This document shows positions 1 to 10,200 of a stretch of DNA of 64,000 nucleotides, in pieces (within the stretch, counting starts at the first letter, position 1; each line of letters opens with the position of its first letter). Both the position numbers and the translations under genes were made by a program. The stretch lies in contig CM076943.1 of assembly GCA_039566865.1 (NCBI GenBank), positions 19,750,501 to 19,814,500 on the forward strand, read 5' to 3'. The notes under the pieces were generated by a model, which saw nothing but the letters and a program-made list of their open reading frames with translations, had not been told where the DNA came from and ran no database searches. This DNA is from Aurelia coerulea (lineage: Eukaryota > Cnidaria > Scyphozoa > Semaeostomeae > Ulmaridae).

Positions 1-540
1 TTGTCATTGCTGCCACGCAGAAAAGGTGCAGAAGGTCGATAGATGTTTGCAGCCTGTTTTGCAAGTTTAAGAATTTCGTTATGAAGTAGCCTGCATGCAG
101 ACTTTGTTCCTTTCTTTCCTCCCTCGCCAGTGATAAAAGTCTCCGCACAGGCTAGTTATGAAGAAGCTCGTGACAAAAGGCAAGTCACACACACTTTCTC
201 ACTATATGGACTTCAAAAATTCTCCAAATGGTTACTGCATCGTAGCCTCACTACATAAGGACCCTCAACTTCCGCTCATCTAATTGAAGTGAATTAATGT
301 TGTTGAGCGATAACCTACGAACATATAATCAGTCTAACTGCATCGTTTGATTTAATGGCTTGAAGGAAATGCAGGTGCTTTGCCATAATTGATTTGCGCT
401 GCGCAGCAGCAGCGAATCTTTAAAATAGGCTCGTAGGCTCGATGAACGAACGTTGACATGGCGCGCATAACCAAACATACAGTGAACATTTCATGGTTTC
501 AGCCAATGACATTCCTAGAAAACAGACGCATGTTTACTGC
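1..540. other. No gene or repeat recognised
   Basis: I see no open frame, splice-flanked exon or clear inverted repeat here. A few CpG-containing words appear toward the right end (around 455-465) next to the promoter-like block. It could be distal promoter or intergenic DNA. Confidence 0.4.
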
Positions 541-776
541 GTTCAGGATTGACGTCATCGGAAGTTGTCATCCATTGTTGTCCACATACGTCACAAAATT
601 TTAAGCACGCGCAGGAGGAAGTGATCAGGAAGTGACAGTCCATTCATTGGATGTTTTTGATTGATTAAAATTGGCATGTCTGCAGAGGTTTTTGGCATCA
701 AATTTGGAGACCAGAGAAAGATCAGGGCAGTTGGGTTGTGTTGTGAGACGCGTAGGTTGTGGAAGTTTCCCAGTCA
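541..776 (+). promoter_or_regulatory. Promoter-like block with CRE and ETS sites
   Basis: A full palindromic CRE core, TGACGTCA, lies at 550-557 and is followed at once by an ETS-type CGGAAGT at 559-565. Further ACGTCA and AGGAAGT words occur between 585 and 640, together with several CpGs that are rare in the rest of this AT-rich window. CRE next to ETS is a common arrangement in TATA-less animal housekeeping promoters. The block sits directly upstream of an ATG and a strong splice donor at 777-804. Promoter function is inferred. Confidence 0.45.
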
Positions 777-804
777 ATGAGCAACGAGAGAGCAAGTGTC
801 CGAA
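777..804 (+). CDS. Possible short first coding exon
   Basis: An ATG at 777 opens nine codons (MSNERASVR) plus one base, and the sequence then matches a strong splice donor, A|GTAAGT, at 805. The position just downstream of the CRE/ETS block fits a first exon. No following exon with the matching phase was found before the minus-strand OCIA-like gene, and the exon is not in phase with the 7263 exon, so the gene it belongs to is unknown. The short length makes a chance match possible. Confidence 0.25.
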
Positions 805-2390
805 GTAAGTCCCGTTTTGGCGCTAATGCAGTTTCGCAGTCTCCCTGCTCTCCGTAATAAATTTCATATTGCAGCATACGAAGAGCGTATCATTTTCGAA
901 AGAAATCTCGTACATCTTTGGAAAAATCTGCACAAAAAAACCCTGAAAATCCTAGTGTTTAAAAAATCTCTTACGCTTTTCTGGAAGAATGATACTCCCA
1001 TCGCTTTGCTTTCCTCAAATTTTAGACCGAAAAAAGGAACCTGACCACCCCTATCCTAGATATACCACAGTACCCTGGACAGGTAAAAAACTTGCAGACG
1101 TGCAAGCAAGCATTCTTCGAGGTAATCTGTGTGCTCTACACAAATCATGCACATTCATTATCATTCCTGCACAGTTTGCAACAAAACTTCATTTGCAACA
1201 ATACATATGACATAATCTTCACCCTTGCGTCTATCCTCAAAATACTGTCGCAGTTCACAGCGCAAATCTTCAGATAGCAATATCTCTTGTTCTATTTGTG
1301 ACAGCGCTGTCCTTTTAAGAGGCAAAAGGGTACAGTGGTAAAGAAAACCGTAGTTTATGAAGGTCCCATGAAGGTCTAGGTCTTGCAGTTAAACAACACC
1401 ATTAGCCCTTTTGCAAATGTGGAAAATTTGTATAATACGACTCTAACCATTTCCACAATTCATTTGATTTTGATATTGCTGGGGGACAAAGGAAGTGCTG
1501 CGTTTCAAGCAGCCACTTATTTCGCCTTTCTGTGCCATAAAACAGCAACCACTTGTCAGACTGACTCAAAAAGGTTTCGAAATCTAAGGTGAAGCGTGCT
1601 CTATGCAGCTGTGTAAAAATGGGAGAACTACACAAATGCGGCACAGCTTTACACAAATGCGGCACAGCTTTTTGGGAGACCTTGTAACCAGTTTCAGGTT
1701 TACGATCTAGCAATTTGATGATTCTCTTTTTGATTACAAAGTCCAACTTTGTAATCTAAGAGGGGGCTTCGGGTCAGTCAGAAAGTCAGAAAGAAAGAAA
1801 GAAAGAAAGAAAGAAAGTCCGTCACGCTCGTTAAAGCAATTGATTAACGTTTTACCGCTGCTAATTGGCACTGAAATAAAGAAAGCGCACATAAAGCGCA
1901 CACAAGACAGAAGTTTCCCGCGATCCGATAGAAAAATTTGACGTCGGCATATTTCATGTTAGACAGATTTGACACCGTAAGATGGATAAATTACCGTGAT
2001 GTTTATCCTGGCACAGCAACAAATTTAACCAGAATTGGCACGTTCTTGACTTCATTAGCAGCCTAATTATGTTAAAACAATTGTTATCTAGAACGAACGC
2101 ATCATTAGCCACTTGTTAATAGTACTCATTATGCAAATAAGTCAACTTTAGAGAATGATGTAACAGGCGGCCTGCACAGAGGCTAGCATTCGCAGCATCA
2201 CCATCAGGTAGAAGGACCCCCTCATACACAGCTACAGATGCAAAGATGCAAACGTCGTAGGTGAAGTTGAGAGGAAAGGTGCAGAATCCCAGCAAACAAT
2301 GGCGCCATTGACTGGGGGAAGGCACATGATCACACTGAACCAAAACATCTTCATGCATATGATTCTGCACAGATGTTATCTTCGTGACTG
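805..2390. other. Gene-poor stretch with small simple repeats
   Basis: Nothing here reads as a convincing gene. It holds a 21-bp unit present twice head to tail (1630-1650 and 1651-1671) and a (GAAA)n microsatellite at about 1783-1818. The minus-strand open frames at 1402-1746 and 2116-2442 lack splice context and familiar motifs. Confidence 0.4.
1783..1818. repeat. (GAAA)n microsatellite
   Basis: About eight near-perfect GAAA units run in a row, preceded by two AGTCAGAA-type words. This is a simple sequence repeat. Confidence 0.9.
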
Positions 2391-2393
2391 CTT

Positions 2394-2491
2394 GTCTCAA
2401 ATTAGATGTCCGCGAATAGAGACGTTCTGCAGAGTCCTGCATAAGTAATTTTGCGTTATCGTTAATCTCACATGAGATCTAATTTGAGACA
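2394..2491. repeat. Small foldback flanked by ATCTAATTTGAGAC arms
   Basis: GTCTCAAATTAGAT at the left is matched by ATCTAATTTGAGAC at the right, giving a foldback of about 100 bp. The right portion, including TAATTTTGCGTTATCG, recurs at about 24747-24797, so the sequence is dispersed and probably part of a small transposable element. Confidence 0.55.
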
Positions 2492-2839
2492 GATGCATCA
2501 TGTATGAACCAAGCGAACTGGGGGTAATATATTTTTATTTGTTGCGTATCATCTTCGTTTGACATGAAGATCAAAATATCACTTTTCGGGCGATTCTTGT
2601 CGTTATTCATGGCGCTTGATTTGCTATTGAAGGCGACTTGAGCAGCAACACTCATCTCTCTGACTGTTGCTAAAAACAGCATCACAACGATCATTTGGGG
2701 TTATGAAGAAATCAATATTCAGATTTTCTTATGCTTGCTTAGCTCAGGACGGACTTTGTAATCATCCAAAAGGATCTTATGTTTTATATATTTGAATCCT
2801 TATATTGTGAATGGAGGCACCCCTGATCCTGGATCATGT

Positions 2840-3098
2840 GCTTTTGCTAGCCTGGCATCCGACGTGAAACACGCCTCAGTATTTACTGGTATTAATCATT
2901 TATGTGTAGCTTCTTGTAATTGTATATTTATTTATAATTAAGTTGGATGTTTCTTTATGTTACGACCATGGGGTAGTCATTGCCTGTTGCTCCCTGTGGT
3001 TACCGTCCTTGTAGTGTTGTATGGTTGTATAGTAATTAGAAAGTATAGTAGGTTGTAGCATGTATTGTAGCATTTTAGAGGAATATAGAAAAAAAAAA
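2840..3098 (+). mobile_element. LINE 3' end fragment (TGRFD family tail)
   Basis: The segment contains CCATGGGGTAGTCATTG followed by a GCTCCC word, a GTAGTGTTGTA word and an A-run. The same order is seen at 26680-26820 and 62895-63020 on this strand, and on the minus strand at 31655-31800, 38560-38670 and 39110-39250. At 26298 and at 40098 the tail follows a LINE C-terminus, so this is its 3' untranslated tail. No coding sequence remains; the copy is 5' truncated. Confidence 0.65.
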
Positions 3099-3249
3099 TT
3101 TGATGATAACACAATCTCAAAACTGGTTGAAACATAGACGATACTGTAATTCTGAACGTAATCAATATTTAACAAAATTGCACAAACGAAATATGGTAAA
3201 GCAGCTCAAGGTCCCTTCGAGCCGTTAAATAAAAAACATGATGAATTAT

Positions 3250-3525
3250 TTCGTGCAATCCCCAGGGGGTGCACTACACATATCTTGGGTACAGGGAAGT
3301 GCCATCTGCAAGGGTATCGATTCTCCCGATTTTGGTATGAACATTGATGTTCACGATTTTGGTATAAGGAAAGATACCGATGTTCGCGATTTTGGTATAA
3401 CGTATAAGGTCGGGTATAAACATTGTTATCAGGTCGGCTATACTTCTTCAAAAAATGTTGGTATAAGGAACGGACATGCTTTTGAAGCTTAATAGATGGC
3501 ACGTCCCCCGGGGGGGGGGGGTACT
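3250..3525. repeat. GC-tract element with internal TTTTGGTATAAGGAA repeats
   Basis: A CCAGGGGG edge at left and a C-tract/G-tract edge at right bracket several imperfect units of about 36 bp built on GATTTTGGTATAAGGAA. The reverse complement of the same unit fills the element at 30801-31092, which has clear target duplications, so this is another, more diverged copy. The repeats are direct, of uneven length and transposon-internal, not CRISPR. Confidence 0.6.
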
Positions 3526-3872
3526 TAGTATATTTGTCCGACGGGGATGTGCCGTTTTTAAGGGTATCGTTTTCACCAATTTTTTCTAGCACAGGGTGTC
3601 AAAATGAGGCAATTTTTCTAGAGCAGGTTGTCAAAACATGTCAAAGGGGAATTTTCTGCTAGATCGGGTCGTTTTTCGGTCAAATTTCATGTTTTTGAGT
3701 ATACTTTTCACCAATTTTTTCTAGAACAGGTTATCATTTTGAGCGAAAAATTCTGGAGCAGGGTAAAAAAAATTTTTTTCGTGGGCACACCCCCGTACAA
3801 ATTTAAGTCAAGTACCCCCCCCCCCCCGGGCACGTCCCCGACTGAAATCTGGTCAAGTGCACCCCTCCCGGG
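3500..3872. repeat. Second GC-tract element abutting the first
   Basis: CCCCGGGGGGGG with GTACTTAG at the left faces AGTACCCCCCCCCCC and GGGCACGTCCCCGAC at the right, giving inverted termini. The interior repeats the words TTTTTCTAG and GCAGGGTGTCAAAA. It looks like a related non-autonomous element; boundaries in the homopolymer runs are approximate. Confidence 0.45.
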
Positions 3873-4555
3873 GGATGCAATATTTTTGAAGATTTGGCGT
3901 CTACGCTTACTTTCTCTGGAATTTTCGGACCTGCTCAGCCAAACGAGAATCCTCCAGACTCATTATCTTCTTGAAACATTGATCTTTATACGAGGTAACA
4001 CCAAATATCAGGCCAACGGTAAAAGCTCCTTTGAAGTGAAAATGGGAGGTTACGGGCGAAGAATCGTATTTCGAGTCAATGGTAGATCATAATTGAATAA
4101 AACTTTCCTAATTTTAGCCTTTAAAGGGAATAAATGAAGTCAAAAGTTAAAACTACAAACGCACAAAGAAACAATATCACATGTAGGTATTTTATGTGTT
4201 TTATTCATAGGATAATCAACTTAATGTAGTTCTGTTCATATTAGGCCTGGTGGACACTAGAGCAAAAACGGCCAATCTATAAAGCTGGGATTTTGAATGC
4301 ATTTCTTTCACAAGCTTACTGTGTGAACCACGATTTAGAGATGACAAATCTGCCACTGCTATCATAGATTTGTTATAGCCAATGTAACATTACTCAATGC
4401 AACAGATCATGGAAAGAAAGAAACTTTCTGTGTCTCTGCATGTTGTAGCCATTTTCTTATCAAAGAAAGAACGACAAACATTTGTATTTCATACATTTTC
4501 CCAAATTAGTTTCAAAAGTGTTTATGTCCTGACTCCTGAAACATATTTCTCTTAC

Positions 4556-6954
4556 CTGTGTAGGAGAATCCTGCCCAACGCTTTATGACTGGAAAGAAAT
4601 CTAAAAAATAAGAAGTTTCAAGCTTGTATTTTGCATTCTTTCTGGTTCCTTCAGTCTTACCCTTTTTATGTTTAGAAGGATAAAAATGCGGTTCGTTATC
4701 TCTTGGATTACCCTACCAAAGAAGCTACAGTTCTTTGATTTGAAACTTTTCCCAGCATGAGGAGATCGAATGATCAGACCTTTGAGAGGCATGAACAGTG
4801 AGCCTAAACTTTGTAAGCAATCAAGCATGATGGCTTTTAAAATTCTGTTGCTTTCTAATTATGGTACCTTTCTGGTGTACTTTTAGAGGGCTTTTGAACA
4901 AAACACAAACTCTTTTAGTGTGAACTGAACAAGAAAATGCTGAAATAAGTCCTTGCTAAAATTTCTTTTACATTCTATGCTTATGATAAATTTTAGTAGT
5001 TATTTGCAATTTTTGAAGATTATATTTACCAAAATATTTTTCACTCTTCTGAAAAGGTGTACGAGATTTAAAAAAAAATAGGATATTTAGGGATATTTTA
5101 AGGATTTTTCTTGAAAACAAAAGTATTCTTGCCAAATGTGTACAAGATCTTAGAGAGTGATACGCCCTTCAATTTTTCATATGTCATAAAAAAGGACATT
5201 CAAGTGTTACATACAATAAATATCATGGTGTAAAATATCTGAATTGTTTTTTGGAACAGCTGATAGTTTTTGGACTTCATGGTTTCCTGATATAAGACAT
5301 AAGTTGTTGTGCATGTTGTATCAATAAAAACGCTAATTCATTTAAAGATACTGTACAACTTTAGACGAAGATTAAAGATAGTTACGATGTATACCTGATG
5401 AAGAGCTAAGCTACTGTAGAAACGCTGTAACTATCTTAGTCTTTGTATTGCACAAAACCATACTTTTAGATGAGTTAAATCTTTCCTGATATAGTGGCTG
5501 CGGTCACACTATCGTATTTTTCCGTTGTAATACAAATTGCTTCACTTTCTTGCAATTTGTTTTTGTAGCCAGAAAGTACGGCAACATAACGGTACAATGA
5601 CACCCAGTCACACAGTGATATGATTTATCATGTGACAACTACACAAGGCTGTGATGGTTCATTCTCCAAAACAACGCTAAAATATAGATTGGGACCTTGT
5701 TTTGCCCGTTGCTTTGCATCTGATAATTTTCTTATGGAATCAGCTCTCAGGACCAAAGGGTTGTAACAGCGTTGTTTGTGAAAACGAAATGCGGTCACAT
5801 ATCATAGTGTAGTTAACCCGTTATTTGAAGTCTGGTGCTAGTGTGACCGCAGCCAGTATGCGTGGGTGCAAAGAGCCATCAAGTAGAAAGATTTCAACAA
5901 TTTGAATGATATGAGCATTTTCTACAGGAATTTTTCAAATTCTTGCAGATGAAACTTACGGTGGCCAAGGTATCTTGTGGCTATTGCTGACAGCATTCCA
6001 AGAGGAAATCCTGAAAGAAAACAAAACTTGGTTTTTGGATTCTTTCAGAGGACACATTCTCTTAAACAAACTTTGAATTTTAGATTATCATTAATCTGTT
6101 TTCTAAATAAATGAATGGAATAAAGGAGTTGTAGTGCAGTGTTGTAACCCACTGAATTTTCAGCTGCTGTACAGGCAAAATGACAAGAATTCTTTACATT
6201 ATGTATGGTAAGAAATATTATGGAGCCATATATAGTTCTTATCTTAGGAAGGAAAACCATATGCTAACATGCACAATGCCTGTACTGTAGAGCTTTGAGA
6301 CAGGTAGGGTTTGAGCCCCATTAACACCTTTTTAGCTAACAATGGTTCAAGAACACCATTAAATCTTTATTGATTCCAGTAACTGGCAATAAAAACAGCC
6401 ACTTCACCATTGCCTTCAAGTTGACTTTCATGGAACAAGTTTTCATGATGCAAAACCTTTGATAGTATTGCTTACCTCTTAGGTAAAGACTGTGCATTCT
6501 GCATTCCCTAAGCACTACCATTTCTTGCTCTGATAGCTGCAAAAATATGAGTAAAATATATCGTACTCTGCATATTAGCAGCGTTGTTTTAAGTGTTGTT
6601 TTAGAACTCCCCTCTGCTTGACCAGGTATGGGCACCTTTATGAAATAATTCACAATAACTGAGAGGAATAAACAGTACAGCTCCAATTTCAAAACAATGA
6701 CATTAAGATTGAATGATTGCCTTTTAATCCCTCAGGGTTTGTAGCATCATACGCTGATGAGAGCTGTTTGTATGGATTTATTCACATGATATTTCTAAAT
6801 AAATAAAGAGGCATGCATGCCTAATAGTAACACTTTTTAACTCTTTTCAGTTTAAGTAGTTTCTAATTCTTCATCAAAATATTACCTCTAATTGTTTTGG
6901 CTGACCATCTGCAAGAGCACCTCCACTACACTCTTCATCATTGGAGCTCGCCAT
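4556..6954 (-). CDS. OCIA-domain-like protein, spliced, 3' end unresolved
   Basis: Exon 1 (6954-6886) starts at an ATG with an in-frame stop just upstream and encodes 23 residues beginning MASSNDEECSGG. Exon 2 (6536-6476) encodes LSEQEMVVLRECRMHSLYLR, exon 3 (6010-5960) FPLGMLSAIATRYLGH. All have consensus acceptors (TTTTTGCAG, TTTCTTTCAG) and GTAA donors, and their phases agree. The pattern of an acidic start, VLxEC, a serine-aromatic-arginine turn, then an LP/FPLG hydrophobic stretch resembles the start of the OCIA domain, found in asrij/OCIAD proteins of endosomes and mitochondria; the family call is tentative. Two further splice-flanked candidates, 4712-4661 (GNPRDNEPHFYPSKHKK) and 4588-4556 (IKRWAGFSYT), are phase-compatible with each other. 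The exon linking them to exon 3 was not found, and the end of the gene is unknown. Confidence 0.55.
5495..5855. mobile_element. MITE with CTGCGGTCACACTA terminal inverted repeats
   Basis: TGGCTGCGGTCACACTA at the left is matched exactly by its reverse complement at the right, 361 bp apart. No coding sequence is present. A target duplication is not clear, so the superfamily is left open. It lies in an intron of the OCIA-like gene. Confidence 0.7.
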
Positions 6955-7262
6955 AACTCAAAACCTCGACAATCATGGACGTTTTTCTGGAAATTCACTT
7001 GTAAATGGCCTCCCTGTTTGTTTTTTCACAAGTCTTCTTTTCTTGTTGTTGTTGTTGCTAATGTTGTTGCTGTTATTGCTGTTGCTGTTGTGATGCCGCA
7101 ACTAGCTCAATGCATTCATCGTAGTTTTACTATTTTACTGAATCGACGCAGCTACAACCACATCTTCAAAGGAAAAATGCAACTCAACTCAATGATAAAA
7201 CTGGAGGGGCTTATGGAGTAAGGTACGATGCTGCAGCTGAGCACCTTCATAAAATTTCTGCA
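6955..7262. promoter_or_regulatory. Short gap between two divergent start codons
   Basis: The minus-strand OCIA-like gene starts at 6954 and the first ATG of the plus-strand gene is at 7263, so about 300 bp separate divergent coding starts. The interval has a pyrimidine and GTT-rich run (7030-7100) but no TATA box or CpG cluster. A shared promoter is likely if 7263 is the true start. Alternatively the plus-strand frame, open back to a stop at about 7116, is part of an internal exon with an acceptor near 7147. Confidence 0.35.
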
Positions 7263-10200
7263 ATGGCGGCCGCCGGAGGTGTAATTAAAGTCTGGGTTAA
7301 ATATGCTAAAGATGAATTGAAAGACATCGAAGATGAGTCGAAAGATGACAGAGATGAGAGCGAAACTGATCGTAAGTATTTTTATTCATCATGTCCATCA
7401 AATCATATTGTATTGTCCCATGTCTCTATTATTTGTATCTATAAGCAATCGGAATAATGATCGGACGGAAATGATTGAGAAAATGAGATAGATAGCTACA
7501 ATCTTGGCCAAAATACTTGGGACAAGTCACAAAATTGCACTTCTTCGGTTTTTCATTACGTGCCCCGCTCCCCCCATTTTCAAAGTTGCTTGAATTGAAC
7601 GCCATTCAACCTTCTCAAGTTCTCAACATTTGAATTTAGGGGGAAGGGGGTACGGTATTAGGAGGTTCTAAACGTATGTTTTCTCCTCGATATTTTAGGA
7701 AACACCATCATCATGAAGACACTGAAATTTGCCTATGTCCCAGCTTCTTTTGACCAGAATTGTAGTCCAGATAGATTCTGCATACATTCTCTCCTGTCTG
7801 GAATGCAGAACTTGCATTTAGGAAACAGTAATACGGCTCATTTTGGAAGAGCACTGTAAGCCAGTCTGCAGAGTGTGGCAGCTGCACGCACAACATATTT
7901 TTCAAACATTTTGTGTGCACACCGATTTTTGAACAAGATCTTTTGTTCACTACTTTGAAAACAAAGGAATCAAAGACATTGCACGTGAGCACGCCACTGC
8001 TTCATTTGTCTGCACGTGCAAGATCTGGTTGAGAACTGCCATACTATGCAGACTGGACTGTAAGGGGCCATCAACTTGCGATCTTCATATTTTTAACGGC
8101 ATTTGGCCGTTATGGGGGGAGGGAGTTTTGCCTTAGGCCGTTAAGAAAATGAACATCGTACGGAAATCTCAGAAAGGGAATTTTATTTAAAAACATGAAT
8201 AAACACCTTAACAAATATTGCAAAATGCAGAATAGAACAGTTTTATTATACCTCCTATGTGGCATATCTTCTGTTGAAGTCCAGCTGAGTTCCACAAGAC
8301 ATCTATTTGCTGCTCCCAACATTTTACTTCGGCCAAAAATTTTAGGCTGGTCGGAGGCACTTTTGGTAGGAGGCCATTAACAGGAAGGGGGTGGGGGTTC
8401 TGATCTTAACGGCCAAATGCCGATGCGGTTAAAAATACGAAAATCGAAAGTCGATCACCCCTAACTGACATATGGCGCCCAGGTGTGTCCACTCCACACA
8501 CCGTGAAACCCTTGTATGTTTTAGTTCTGCAGGCTGTTGTTGCATAATGTGCTTTGGAGGCATCGGCGTAGGGGGAGATAAAATTTGGGGGGCTGCCCGA
8601 TAAAAAATCCATTTTGCCCGACTTAAGGCGGATTTCTGCCCGATTATGGCTGATTTTTGCAAAATTTTCCGATGTTGGGGGGGCTGCAGCCCCCCAGCCC
8701 CCTGTCTCCTACGCCTATGTTTGGAGGTGATTTGGTAATTGAGTAGACTTAAATGACTTTTTGTCCCTTGTATCTCTGCTTTCTTTGATTTGCTAATATC
8801 ACTCAACCTCGTTCCCAAGGGTATCTATGAGATATTTGCTTCTCTATATCTTTTTCCATCAACGATCTTTCAAAACTTTCCTTTGGCCTATATTCCAATT
8901 GAAGATGTTCTCTATTGATTTCAGAGCTGGAATCTAAAGCAAATTTATATATACTTTCCAGGAGAATGTTCTGTTCTCCTTCTTTGCTAGGAACATTCCT
9001 CATCTGATCTTTTCCTTTTTTCAATCTCCTTATTCTACACATGAAACTAAGTTTGCTGCATTGCTCGGTTGCAATGTGATTTCCAAGCAACTTCTGAATC
9101 CACAAATACAGAGTTTTGAGTTGGATCTTGTGCACATTACAATAGGCGTAGAGCTCTAAAACGAGTCCGTTAGTAACTTGTTTAGCCCCTAACTCTGGAA
9201 GTTGATCAAAGTTCTCTTCATTTAAATATTCTGCTTTGATACCATATACTTCACACAATCTGTCAACTATTGTTAGCTTGGGACGCTTTGCTGATGGAAC
9301 CTCCAACTTATCTTCTTGCAGTTTGCCTTCATTTTCGTTTTCTTCAGGATCCATCTTTTCTTAAATGACGGTTCAGATTTTCAACGAATTTTTGATCTAG
9401 ACAAAAGAACTTGTTGCAACAAAAATCATATTTGACAGTCGAATATAGAACATGGTACCTTTTGGCTTACAGGGAAAATTGCTGCAGTTTTGGGGTTTTG
9501 TATAAGTGCAGTCAGGCCGTTAGCTCGTTTTTAGCAATCAAACATGATACCACACCTTGGTCAAATGCCCCCTCCTGATGCCATCCTTTCTGTAATTTGT
9601 ATATTGTTTCTCTTTCAACAAGTACATTGAAGACATTTGACTATTTAGAAGGATCAAAGGATTTTTTAATTTTTTTTTTCTTGGATTGATTTAGCTTTTG
9701 AGATGAAAGAAATTACACTGCAGAAAGATATGACATCCAAAGCAATAAAAATGGTAAGTGAGTCGCATTTTGACTTGTTGCTCTCTGTAGCATAGGTTCC
9801 AAATCTTTGAAAAGGTTGGTGTAAAATTCGTTTAAGTAATGACCTATTTCTTTGAACTGAATGATTTTAAAGAAACTTTACCTATTTTGCCACAGTTCTA
9901 CCATTGGAATTTTCTGAAATCTTCAATATGTTCAGATTTAGAGTGTTTTACTTCTTTTTCAAGAATTCAAGAAAATTTTCTAAAAACACTTAAGAGCATT
10001 GTGATTTCTAAACCGTTTGATGCAACCAGGGGCGCAAATGAGGGGGGTTGTGGGGGTGTGTGAAACCCCCAATGATTTCATAACTCGGTCCCAGTCGCTA
10101 TTTTATAGTGATAAAGTCTGTCCCGATCCGGCTCTGAACTTGAACCTGAATTTTTCAGGAGGTTGATACTCGCAATGCAAAGATTTCTGTGTCAGCTGTC

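Noticed and set aside
1402..1746. 114-codon minus-strand frame
   Set aside because: It includes the 21-bp tandem duplication as repeated VPHLCKA-type residues, has no splice flanks and no recognisable motif.
3300..3480. Short spaced repeats that could suggest a CRISPR array
   Set aside because: Units are direct, degenerate and of uneven spacing, occur inside a mobile element also present at 30801, and the DNA is from an animal genome.
4712..4808. Exon candidate for the OCIA-like gene (minus strand)
   Set aside because: The acceptor that fits the phase of exon 3 runs into a stop at once, and the alternative acceptor does not match the next exon. The shorter 4712-4661 segment fits better.
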